Part shown: positions 33,777 through 45,541 of the stretch, in pieces
How the letters are laid out: each line of letters opens with the position of its first letter
Numbering within the stretch: the first letter of the stretch is position 1
NCBI RefSeq assembly: GCF_018294505.1
Contig: NC_057807.1
Span: forward strand, 137,484,747-137,548,746
Direction of reading: 5' to 3'
Origin: Triticum aestivum
Lineage: Eukaryota > Streptophyta > Magnoliopsida > Poales > Poaceae
DNA length: 64,000 nt
Program-made: the position numbers and the translations under genes
Notes under the pieces: generated by a model
What the model saw: the letters and a program-made list of their open reading frames with translations, nothing else
Database searches by the model: none
What the model was told of the DNA's origin: nothing

Positions 33777-35543
33777 TTGTTGTCACTTATTACTATGGAA
33801 AATAATCCTTTGAGGGTCTTGTTCGGGGTATCTTCACCTCGATCGGAAGAGAAAAGCGTTGCTCCTCAACCTACTGCACCTACTGGAAATATTTATTATG
33901 AAATTCCTTCAGGTATGATAGAGAAACTGCTAGCTAATCCTTATGCAGGAGATGGAACATTACATCCCGATATGCACCTAATCTATGTGGATGATGTTTG
34001 TGGATTATTTAATCTTGCAGGTATGCCCGAGGATGTTGTCAAGAAGAAGGTCTTCCCTTTATCTTTGAAGGGAAAGGCATTGACATGGTTTAGGCTATGT
34101 GATGATATTGGATCATGGAATTACAACTGATTGAAATTGGAATTTCATCAGAAGTTTTATCCTATGCATCTAGTTCATCGAGATCGGAATTATATATATA
34201 ATTTTTGGCCTCGTGAAGGAGAAAGTATCACTCAAGCTTGGGGGAGGCTTAAGTCAATGTTATATTCATGCCCCAATCATGAGCTCTCAAGAGAAATTAT
34301 TATTCAATATTTTTATGCTCGGCTTTCTCATAATGATCGATCCATGCTCGATACTTCTTGTACTGGTTCTTTTATGAAGAAGGATATTGAATTCAAATGG
34401 GACTTATTGGAAAGAATTAAACGCAACTCTGAAGATTGGGAACTCGACGAAGGTAAGGAGTCAGGTATAAACCTTAAGTTTGATTGCGTTAAATCTTTTA
34501 TGGATACCGATGCCTTTCATGATTTTAGCACTAAATATGGACTTGACTCTGAGATGGTAGCTTCTTTTTGTGAATCATTTGCTACTCATGTTGATCTCCT
34601 TAAGAATAAGTGGTTTAAATATCATCCTTGCATTGAAGTTAAAATAGTAGAACCTATTAAAGTTGAGGAAGAAACTATTACCTATAGTGTTGATCCTATT
34701 GTTCCTACTGCTTATATTGAGAAACCACCTTTTCCTGTTAGAATAAAGGATCATGCTAAAGCTTCAACCGTGGTTCATAAGAGTTATACTAGAACACCTA
34801 CATCCCTTGAATAAATTAAAGTCGAACCTAGTATTGCTACGGTTAAAGACCTCTTGGTTGATAATACTGAAGGGCATGTTATTTATTTCTGTGATGAAGC
34901 TGCTAGAGTTGCTAAACCCGATACTAAAGATAAACATAGACCTGCTGTGGGCATGCATGTTGTTTCTATTAAAACAGGAGATCATTGTTATCATGGCTTA
35001 TGTGATGTGGGTGCTAGTGTGAGTGCAATACCTTATACCTTATATCAAGAAATTATGAATGATATTACACCTGCTGAGATAGAAGATATTGATGTTACTA
35101 TTAGCTTGCCAATAGAGATACTATATCCCCAGTTGGGATTGTTAGATAGGTTGAAGTCTTGTGTGGGAAAATTAAATACCCTACTAATTTTCTTGTTCTT
35201 GCTTCCCCACAAGATGATTTTTGTCCCACTATATTTGGTAGACCTTTCTTGAATACTATTAATGTTAAGATAGACTATGAGAACGAAATTGTTACCGTCT
35301 ATTTAGGGGATATGTCTCATGATTTTAGTTTCTCTAAATTTTGTAGATAACCCCATGATAAAGAATTGCCTATTGGTCTTGCTTCTATTGCCGTGCCTCC
35401 TACTGATCCTTTAGAACAATATTTTCTAGACCATGGAAATGATATGTTTATGAATGAAAGAAGGGAAATAGATGAAATAATGTTTAATAAAGGGCCTGTT
35501 CTGAAACACAATTTGCCTGCTGAAATCCTTGGGGAACCTCCTC
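33777..35543 (+). pseudogene. Athila-like gag-protease, broken and cut by element C
   Basis: The frame begins near 33777 and continues through TGA at 34128-34130 and TAA at 34812-34814 in the same frame; it shifts at about 35140-35160, meets TAA at 35348-35350 and ends at 35543, where C starts. The gag part has the retrotransposon-gag hallmarks LKGKALTWF, then FYP and SITQAWGRLKSML (about residues 100-180). The retropepsin core is CDVGASVSAIP near 35001, with the catalytic Asp at 35004-35006, and IFGRPFL follows as the flap-side motif. Reverse transcriptase and integrase would lie beyond C but are not present in the window. The stops fit CGA or CAA to stop changes. The element is therefore old. 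Confidence 0.8.
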
Positions 35544-36099
35544 CACTACAAAAAAATACACTTCCGTGATGATACGTGTTTGTCACAGTAGGTCATGTTT
35601 TCTGTCATGCATGTACATCCATGACGATTTTATGAAAGAATGAAGATAGTCATACCTGTGCTGTCGTAGAAGTGTTCCATGACATTACCAAAATTATCAT
35701 CACGGAAGTGTCCACTTCCATGACGATAAATCACGCGTCACAAAAGTGCTTTCGTCAAGGGTGCCGACACGTGGCATCCACCGTAATGGAACGCTATTAA
35801 GCTATCGGGTCCGGTTTTGGATCCGATAACTCGTTAACAACCCCGACCAATGGGGATTTTCCACGTGTAAAATAATCATTGGGTGGAAAAAAACACGTGT
35901 CGGCTCACCATTGGGACATATGTCATCCACACATTGGACAGAAGGCGCCTATGATACGTCGACACGTGGCACGGCCCAACAGAGGCCCATTCCTGTGAAA
36001 AGGCCGGCCCATTTGACTTTGTCAAAAGGTGGCGGGCTGGCCCATGGAAAACTTGTTAACGACTTGTTCGCATATAGCCCATTTATAGCCCGCTAACCC

Positions 36100-36870
36100 A
36101 AGGCCCGTTACAACCTATCCGAATTAGGCCCAGTAGCGTCATCTGGGCCGTCCAATATGATTCTAGCCCGTTTTAACTTCTGGCCCCATGTATGGCCCAT
36201 GACGTATTTCGGCCCATATGAGGCCCTTTGTAACTCTTGGCCCATTAACGACCCGTGGTGAAACTAGCCCGTAATGTACAGCGTATCACTTTATACCCAT
36301 TAACGACCCGTGGTGAAACTGGCCCGTAATGAATAGTGTATCACTTTATACCCATCAACGACCCGTGGTGAAACTGGCCCGTAATGAATAGTGTGTCACT
36401 TTATACCCATTAATGGCCCGTTATTCCGTTGGGCCGTTTCCAGCCCATGTTATCTTTCGGCCTTCTCAGGGCCCATTTATTATTGGGCTCATTTCCAACA
36501 TTCATTTACTTACGGCCCGTTACTGTCATTTTCTGCTTGTGGGACAAATTCAGCCCGAGATTACAGTCGGCCCGTTAATACGTTGGGCCGTTCTCATAGC
36601 GTCATCAAATACGGCCAATTAACGACGGCCCGTTATGGTCGGCCCATGAACGGACGATTCCAACTCTAGCCTGTTTACGGCCATAATGCGGTCTGTTATT
36701 GGCCCATGTTTGGCCAACCGATCATACGGCCCATAGAAGGCCCATTGATGATACGACCTATAGAAGACCCATTGTGTCTACGACCCGTATAAGGCCCATT
36801 GTTTCTACGACCCGTAGAAGGCCCATTGTTTCTATGGCCCATAGGAGGGAAATGGTAACTACAGTAAATA
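36100..36870. repeat. GGCC-rich subterminal tract of element C
   Basis: A 55-bp unit starting ACGACCCGTGGTGAAACT is repeated three times (36248, 36303, 36358), against two in B. The reversed 27-bp units with CTACGACCCGTAGAAGG lie at 36720-36840. GGCCC and GGGCC motifs recur throughout. Confidence 0.8.
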
Positions 36871-39800
36871 TGTAGCCCATGTTTATTGTGGCCTAGTTTT
36901 AAAAAATAGGTTATTGCGGCCACTAGCAAACCGCGGAAAAAGAACTGCGCTGACTACAAGCAAAGAAATAAACAAGACAATAAGGAAATAAATAAGCAAG
37001 CAACTTACGCTAGGCTATCACGGCTATTACACATATTACATCCACTGGGCATCAAAGTTCGCCGCTAGTGCAAATATAGCGAACACAGCAGCATATAAAC
37101 GCCGCAGCAAAACAAGTCCAGAACTGAAACCACTTGAAAAGAGCTCAAGAAACAATATCCTCGGTACCCATAATGCTGGCAAGATGCTTAGCAAGATTAT
37201 TAACTTTCTCTTGTTTGGCGCTTAAATCCTCCAGCACTTGCGGTTGCACCAAAAAGTATGCATCTGAATTCTGCACGGACTTCCTCAGTCTTTCGGCTTC
37301 CTGTCGCATAACATCTGATCAATGTCTTTCAACTTGAAGTTGAGACTCAAGAAGTCGAACAGATTCAGGCAACGAGTTCGAAGAGCTGGTGCTAGCAGTA
37401 GTAGCCAGTAACTCGAACACTACATCAAGACAGGACTTTGGGGTTGTCTCAGTGTCTTCAATATAGTTTTTATAAGCTTTCTTGGAGACCAACAAGGATG
37501 TCTCACTATCTTGAACCTTATCTGCATTACTTCCTTTACCATTGCATAACGGGGTACTCTTCTCCAATATTTTATCCGCGTTCTAAAAGAGAAACAAACA
37601 AACACATCACAGGTTTACAATGTAGTATATGAAACTCATTTTGGTAAGCCAGTTCAGTAGTAAGGTGGAGAGGATAACAACATGAAACAAACATATATCT
37701 ATGTAGTATGGTCACTGTATGGTGTATATCATTCTAGTTTATGTTGCCATACCAAGATAGATACAATTCGAATCATATCTATTTAAGACAAAGCAGCATA
37801 GACAGAATATAAGTGTGGGAAACTACACAACAATAACAACACTTGTAATGTGCATGGCATGAGAACATAACTGTTTATTCAATTGAAACTGAAATCAACA
37901 TAGAGCAAGTTACAACAGCAAACACGTTAAGGAAACAGGTTTAAAACATACCTGTTGCGCCATTGGAGTTTCAATTGCATCCTTCAAATTTGAAATTAGT
38001 TGGTATGAGTAAATACAGTGATACAAGAGTAAAGTAGTATGAACCATAGCTACGGAACCTGACCTGCGAACAATTCTTCTTCTACTTTAAGCGTTGACTT
38101 GGGGTTCGGAGTGGTGGTCCTCGTGCTTTCGGCACTGTAGTTGCCTTACTAACTGCTCGTGTTTGAGTGCTGTGTGGTGGAGATGGTGCTGTGTCAAAGG
38201 GAACTGGGTTACTATCTGCTGGGGTTGGGGTTAGAAGGGGTGTAGATGGTTCTCTGTCCAACTGGGTAGGGGTACAATCTGTGTGAGTCTGTGTTATGTG
38301 TGGTGGGACTGGTTCTTGGGCAAGTACAACCGTGGTTCTATCTGCATCGACAGGTAGCACGATCTTTTTTGAAGACCATGTTTTTACTCCCGTAGATACT
38401 GCCATCACCCCCTCCAATTTAAATGGATGATAAACAAGAAAAGTAATTGAATGTACAGACATTGTAAGATAGAAAGGTGCAATGGATAGTAGGGAAGAAA
38501 ACATGGCATGAAATAATTCACATTTATGTTGTCTAACCAAACAGAATAGCATGACACAATTTCACATGTATGATGGCTAACTAAACAGGATAGAATGACA
38601 TACTTCAAAATATGATGACTATGTAAACAGGATGACATGATATAACTATACGATGTGTCTATTAAAGTGGTTGGCATGCCATAAATCACAAACATGACGT
38701 CGATGGAAACATGATGTCATGACATAATTCATGGATAGAATGACATAATTTAAAATATGATGACTATGTAAACAGGATCAGATGATATAACTATATTATG
38801 TCTTTAGAAAATGGGTCGGCATGCCATAATTCAGATACATGCTATCTATGTAAACATCATGGCATGATATAATTCAAATATATCATTTATATACTAAGGA
38901 AGTGAGCAGAGGGCAATCACATATATGATGTGTCAACTAAGGAGATGGCATTCAATATTGTGTATATGATGTAAAAACTAAGCATTGCAATACAACATAT
39001 GCATGATATGAGTAATATAACCCTACCAAGTTTGAGCATACACCTCAGGGGGATAATAGGACTGGTCATCTGCCTCTGAATCATCGTCTGAAGAGCTATC
39101 TGTAACCAGCAAGATATCTGCTTCAGTAGGTAGCATTGTCTGCTCTAAAGACCTTGTTTTCACTCGATATTTCTCCATCACCAATTCAAATGGCTGATGC
39201 ACAGGAAGAGCAGTTGAATATACAAACATTGTCGACAAAAGCAATGAGAAATACAAAAAAAGGACGACATGATATAATTCACATATATGACGCTTGCTCA
39301 AACAGCATGGCATTGCATAATTCACATATATAATGCTTTGCAACAAGATAACATTACATAATTCACATATATAATGTCTTGCAACAAGATGGCATTGCAT
39401 AATTCTCATATATGGTAATTAGACACTAAATAGGTGGCATTCACACAAAGCATGTCTAAAATAAGCAAATGGCATAGCAATGCAAGATACCATACGCACG
39501 ATATGAGCAACATAACCCTGCCAAGTTAGATCATGCACCTCGGGGGGGGGGGGATATGACTAGTCATCTGTCTATGAATCCTCCTCTGAGGAGCTATCTG
39601 TAACCAGCAAGACATGCTCTTCGTCAGATAGCATTATCTGCTCTCAAGACCTTGTTTCCACTCCAGATTTTTCCATGACCGTGCCGAATGGTTGATGCAC
39701 ATGAAGAGTAATTGAATGTACTAAAATTGTTGACAAATTTAACACGTAATATAAAAATAATGGCATGATATAATTCACATATAAGATGACTGGCTAACCA

Positions 39801-41889
39801 GGGTGGCATTGCAAAATTCACATATATGATGCCTGGCTAAACAAGATGGCATTGCATGATTCACATATACAATAAAGAAACTAAACAGATGGCATTGACA
39901 CAAAGCATGTCTAAACTAAGCAGATGACATCTTTGATGTATTCAGTAAGAAATGCAAGGCACCATATGCATGATATTACCAACATCAGCATGCCAAGTTA
40001 GAGCGAAGACCTCATGGTGTAAATAGGAGTGGTCTTCTCCTTCTGAATCCCCCTCAGAATAGTTATCTTCCTCTTGATTACGACCCGAAATGGGTGGAGG
40101 GGGGCTGCCTTTGCGCTCACCATGGAGCGATGTCTGCATGAAATTTTATTGCCACGCAAGGCTCGTCTCTTTTGCTCCGCATGATCAGTTCCATTGTGTA
40201 CAATAACGGGCATGCATAGGAATAAAACATAGTGAGATTATGTAAGGAGTGCATGCACAAATCTAGAGTGATGGTAGCAAATTGTGGATAGACCCAAAAC
40301 CAATGATAGCAGGCAGATAATAGCTTTAGTTAAAAAATACAGATAATGGCTCCTTTAATGTTTGTTTGCACCCAACATGAAACTCATAGTAGACACCCGA
40401 GATTAACCAGATAGTAGACAGATAGTACTGATTGCTGCCCCAATATGTACCCCACAACCATTTAAAAACTCAAGTTTCAGCATTAGTTTGGACCTGACTT
40501 GGAGTCTAATAGGGGAACACGATGATAATGTAGCATGTCATCATATTAAGTGGTGCATAACATAAGCAACCACGGCAGAGTGCGACCTCTCTTGCGGACC
40601 CGTGTAGTCCTCAAGGTCATCTGCTCAATTGATGATGGTAATGCAGTTGTCGTGTCTGCTGGTGGCGGGGAAGAAGATCTGAGGCGGTGAAAGACAGTCT
40701 GGAAAGCGGATCCCTGCTGTGGTGAACCCTTTCGTCGTTGGAGCAGCTGAGCTGGGTTGGAACACAGCGCCGCAGGAGCAGGACAAACCACACAAGGTTT
40801 TCTTCGAGACATATCTGTAACAGAAGTAATTGTGTAAGGGCTTGTTTGAATTTGAGGATTCTAACAATGCAGGGATAGGAAATAGACAGGAATAGGATAG
40901 GAATGCACATGCAAAACAGAGAATTTAAAAACACAGGATTTCTGCCAATCTGGGTGTTTGATTCATAAGAATTGGAAGATCACATGATGCAAAGAGGCAC
41001 GGTGAGATTAAGTCAAACCACAAGAAAATGTACGGTTATAATGATATTATGCTACTATCTCTTAGTCTTGTGCTTCATGAGTAGGAATATGAAAAGGAGG
41101 ACAAGTGGAAATTAGAATTCCTACGGTTTTTCTTTCAAGGAGACACTAAAGGAACAAATCCTACAGTTTTTCCTTTGCTCCATTCCTTTGCACCAAATTC
41201 ATGAAAAGTAGTACCATAGGAAACTTTCCAATTTCTATGTTTTTCATTCACTTTTCCTCTCAAGCACTGGCGATTCTAGTAGGCAGGCTTGAGCAAGGAA
41301 AATCCAACACTAAAAAATGTTTTTGTGCTACTTCTATTACTTTGGACCCAGGCCATTGCCCTACTAGCTCAACTCCCAGGCCCATCAACAAATGCACAGC
41401 TCAAACGCGTAGAGATAAATAATGATGGCGTTCAAGAGAGTCCATCACGGACAGCTAAGTTGCCTGGTACCTCACTGCTTGTCATATAGTAGGATAAAAT
41501 AATCGTATTTCACGTTACTACGTGTGCTCAGTGGACAATATATATAACATGTAGAGTAAAAAAGAGATGCAACAAGTGTACAACCTCTTTGTCAAAGCCA
41601 TGTCGATCTCAGTGTGATTGGGTTGGCCAGTGAGGATGCTCCGGCTGACTTGGCTGCCGGAGGAGGGGAAGAAGATCTTAGGTGTCTGGAGATGGAGCCG
41701 GAGGTACTGCTCCACTATGATGGAGGCTTTCATCGTTGGAGCAGCTCCAGTGAGTTGTACCACACCGAGGCTGAAGCAGGACAAGAGAGACAATGTTAAC
41801 CTGAGTGGAGTTCTAATAGCATCTCCAATAGATGACATAAAATAAATAACCACAAAGTGCTAGATGTAAAATACATCAGCCGCTCATCT

Positions 41890-41992
41890 CTGAACTTAAC
41901 TCTCGAAACTGAATTTAACTGTCGAAACTGAACTTAACTGTTGTAACTGAATTTTGCCGTCGAAACTGAATTTTACTGACGAAACTGAACGC
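41890..41992 (-). repeat. 19-bp tandem repeat, 5 copies
   Basis: The reverse complement of the array at 23345-23462, with units like TCGAAACTGAATTTAACTG. One unit has TTGTAACTG in place of TCGAAACTG. Confidence 0.75.
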
Positions 41993-42004
41993 ACTAGAGG
42001 TGAG

Positions 42005-42590
42005 GCTACACGTCAGTCGACTGACTTTTTCATCTCTAGTCAGTCGATTTTGCAGCCGTTGGATATGAAATCAAGGGCCTGCAGTTCATCTTCAACCTCC
42101 ATCCCCCTGAGCCGCTAGCCACCACCAGCCAAACAACCGCACCCCGCCGCCTGCGGCCGGTGGTGCGCCGCCCCGCCCGCCCCGAAAACACTCCCCACCA
42201 CCGGTCCGCCGCCGCCCCGACCATCCCTCNNNNNNNNNNNNNNNNNNNNNNNNNNNNNNNNNNNNNNNNNNNNNNNNNNNNNNNNNNNNNNNNNNNNNNN
42301 NNNNNNNNNNNNNNNNNNNNNNNNNNNNNNNNNNNNNNNNNNNNNNNNNNNNNNNNNNNNNNNNNNNNNNNNNNNNNNNNNNNNNNNNNNNNNNNNNNNN
42401 NNNNNNNNNNNNNNNNNNNNNNNNNNNNNNNNNNNNNNNNNNNNNNNNNNNNNNNNNNNGATAGATAGTGGGGTACCTCTCCGGTGAGCCCCCGTCCTCG
42501 CTGCGGCTGGTTCTTCCTTAACTCTGGCGAGCCCCCCACCCCCTGAAAATCGACTGACCCAAAAGTCGATTCAGTCGACTGAAGTGTAGC
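42005..42590. mobile_element. Nested TIR element in C
   Basis: The ends GCTACACGTCAGTCGACTGA and TCAGTCGACTGAAGTGTAGC are inverted repeats that match the element at 22881-23327 in B. The middle is lost in an assembly gap (42230-42459). Its position relative to the flanking C modules is the same as in B. Confidence 0.55.
42230..42459. other. Assembly gap (230 N)
   Basis: A run of N inside the nested TIR element of C. Confidence 0.99.
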
Positions 42591-44209
42591 TAAATCGGAG
42601 CAGCATCGCAAGCAAGAGCAAGAGTGAGAGCAGCAGTGCGAGCAAGAGCAATGGCAAAAGCATACCAGGCAGGGGACCGAGAGCAAGAGCAGACCAAGCA
42701 GGGGACCGAGAGCAATAGCAGAGCAGCAGTGCGAGCGAGAGCTAAAGCAACGGCATCTCCTAATTATGTGGACGTTGCCGCCGAGGGAGCGACGTCGTGG
42801 AGGACGTGGCCGGTGACGCCACCGTGGATGGAGCCACGCCGTGTCGGCTCGGGACCGAGCGCCGGCAGCATCGTGAGATCGAATTAAGAAGAAAATGCGG
42901 CGATTAGTGTACAACCTCTTTGGTGGCGCCGATTAGGCCGCAACTTCATCCGAGCAAACAGTGATGATGATGCTCTTCCGGTGGTGCAGGTGAAGACGGC
43001 GGTGTGGGAATGGAGGTGGTGCAAAAGACGAGGGGAACATCGGGGTAGCTCCTTGAAGGTGGAGGACGGGGTGGCTGAACCGGCGGGATGACGAGATCGA
43101 CGTCGGATCCTCATCAGGAACGGTGGATGAGGGACGTCGAGGTGTTGCTGTGGACGATGTCATCGGGGAAGAGGCTCCGGCTGGGTGGCAGACGGTGGAG
43201 GGTGTGGGGCTTCACGGGTTTTCGCGGCCTCGGTGTATGAATGAGTGGGCGGATGGGATGGGAGTGGGGAACCATGGCTTAGGGACGCGCTTGTCCGAAA
43301 TGTGGGGTAAGTTACGAAAGTACCCCCACCAATTTGAGGCGGTTCTTTCGGTTCAAGGGTACCACAGGCATTTCACGTGTCGGGGTTTCACAGGAGGTGG
43401 GAGTTTTCACGCGCGTCATAATTTTGGAATAGCAAGGCGCGGGTTGAGATGGAGGGAATTGTCGGAGCACAACGAGACAAAGATATATCTTAACTATTTC
43501 GGGGTAACAAGGCGCGGGTTGAAGAGGCGGGAGTTTCACAGCACAGTAGACAGAGACGCTAGCTTGAAATTTTAGCATAACAAGGTGCGGCTTGAAATTT
43601 TGGGAGAACAAGCTTACCGTGTACCCCAAAATAGACAATTTACCCCTCAACACGCACAACACACGCACAAACACCATTTAGACTAGTAAGGTACACGTGC
43701 ATTGCATGCATGAGATTTTGCAACCAAATTATGAATAAATACCACATTATAACATGTAAGCTTTGAGTCATATATGCATGATGTAGATGCACTACAAAAA
43801 AAATACACTTCCGTGATGATACGTGTTTGTCATAGTAGTTCACGTTTTTTGTCATGCATGTACATCCATGACGATTTCTTGACAGAATCAAGATAGTCAT
43901 ACCTGTGCTGTCGTAGAAGTGTTCCATGACATTACCAAAATTATCATCACGGAAGTGTCACTTCCATGACGATAAATCGCGCGTCACAGAAGTGCTTTCG
44001 TCAAGGGTGACCGACACGTGGCATCCACCGTAAAGGAACGCCGTTAAGCTATCGGGTCCGGTTTTGGATCCGATAACCCGTTAACAGCCCGGACCAATGG
44101 GGATTTTCCACGTGTAAAATCATCATTGGCTGGAGGAAACACGTGTCAGCTCCGCGTTGGCACATGTGTCACTCATCCAATGGGCGAGATGCGCCTATGA
44201 TATGCTGAC

Positions 44210-45250
44210 ACGTGGACCGACCCATAAAATTTAAATGGGCCGGCGCAACTAAAGTCCCACAAGATTTTGTGGACCATAATGGGCCGGCCCAACTAAAGGC
44301 CCACGAGATTTTGCGGACTATAATGGGTTGGCCCAGCTAAAGGCCCACAAGATTTTGCGGGCCATAATGGGCTGACCCAGGTAAAGGCCCACACGATTTT
44401 TGTGGGCCATAATGGGCCGGCCCAGGTAAAGGCCCACAAGATTTTTGTGGCTCATAATGGCCGGCCCAGCTAAAGGCCCACGAGATTTCACCGACAATAA
44501 TGGGCCAGCCCAGCTGTAGGCCCACAAGATTTTATGGACCCTAGTAGGCCGGCCCATTAACTGGCTGCCATGTTTTGGGCCAAATGTCGGCCCATATTTG
44601 AGCCGGTCCATTAATGGCCTGCCACGTTCTGGGCCTAATATTGGCCCATATGAGATCCGACCCGTTAAAATCCTACCACGTTTTGGGCCAAATTACGGCC
44701 CAAATCAGGTCCGGCCCTTTAAGAGGCTTTGGGCTAAATTATGGCCCATATCAAACTCGGTCAGTCAACTGGACGCTATGCTTTTGGCCCCACTTGCTAA
44801 AGGCCCATTTAGTAATTCGGCCTGATATTAGTTTCAGCCTGTTAGGGGCCCGTTTAACATTTCAACCCTATATTAATTTCGGCCTATTAAAAGCCCGTCA
44901 TATAGTTGGGCCTAACTACGACCCGGTTTGCACCCGGCCTGCTCGCAGCCGATAATCTGATTGGGCCAAACAAGGACCGAGACAATTTTGGCCTGTTAAA
45001 AGCCCGTGATTTGATTCACACAATCATGGGCCAGGGTCCATTTCGGGCTGCTGCCGGCCTGTGAGCTGTTCGACTCGTTTCAGGCCAAACCTACTTCTCA
45101 ACCTCCTAAAAGCCCATTGAGTTTTCTTGCGAAAAGAGGGTCGACGGTTTACTCGGCCTATTAAAGGCCCGAATCTACTGGTGGGCCAGTTCACGTTTAG
45201 GCCTTTTAATGGACCAAGATGACGGGGCCCATGATGCGGATCATACATCG
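44210..45250. repeat. GGCC-rich subterminal tract of element D, with 44-bp tandem repeat
   Basis: Seven units of 43-45 bp with GGCCCACAAGATTTT and CATAATGGGCC lie between about 44237 and 44545. The remainder is scattered GGCC motifs. The long minus-strand frame 44318-44611 translates this repeat and is not a gene. The tandem unit differs from those of A and of B/C. Confidence 0.8.
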
Positions 45251-45541
45251 TGATTGCATGACGGCCCGATTATGTACCATAATTTTACGGTTTGGCGGTT
45301 TACTGGGAAGACATGATATATATACAATAAAATAACTACAACATCGTGAATAAGAAAAAACCTAGACTATACAATAAAGAAATTACGGCATATTACATCC
45401 ACTGGGCATCAAAGTTCGCCACTATGATAATAAAGCACAAGCAGACAGCAGATTGCATACACTGGGCATCAAAGATCGCCACCAGTGCAAATAAACACGC
45501 CGACAAAATAATATACAAAACCGACAGCACTTCAATAGAGT

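Larger units (their letters stand above)
37145..43250 (-). pseudogene. C gene: CACTA-associated coiled-coil protein
   Basis: The last exon (37582 down to 37145) has the same length as in B (438 bp) with TGA at 37319-37321 where B has CGA. Next upstream are exon 37952-37981 (DAIETPMAQQ), the Pro/Thr-rich exon (38064 to about 38425), the acidic exon (to about 39190), its diverged duplicate (about 39535-39690, several stops, with an eleven-G run at 39541-39551) and exon about 40000-40210. Leader exons lie at about 40580-40800, 41590-41800 and 42890-43250. Further defects: TAG near the 3' end of the Pro-rich exon (B has GAG), TAG at the end of the acidic exon (B has CAG), and loss of the acceptor before the Pro-rich exon (TATCAT instead of TATCAG). 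It cannot make the full protein. Confidence 0.55.
35544..43600 (-). mobile_element. CACTA-like element C
   Basis: The terminus starts at 35544 as CACTACAAAAAAATACACTT and is preceded by CTC. Reading leftwards on the minus strand, the modules follow B: leader with CAAGGCGCGGG repeats (43433, 43508, 43581), first exon, nested TIR element, duplicated leader exons, body exons, coiled-coil tail (37145-37582), GGCC tract (36000-36900) and terminus. In the last exon C differs from B at roughly one position in ten by eye. No 5' CACTA end was seen; D begins 190 bp further on. Confidence 0.7.

Noticed and set aside
29560..35543. Reading B and C as the two ends of one large CACTA element
   Set aside because: Both facing ends are the same (3', GGCC-tract) end with the same flank, whereas one insertion would expose different ends and opposite flanks.
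44318..44611. 97-residue minus-strand frame with a 15-residue repeating motif
   Set aside because: It is the translation of the 44-bp GGCC tandem units of element D. Similar frames at 16350-16532, 28479-28768 and 36391-36669 come from the equivalent tracts. No gene signals.
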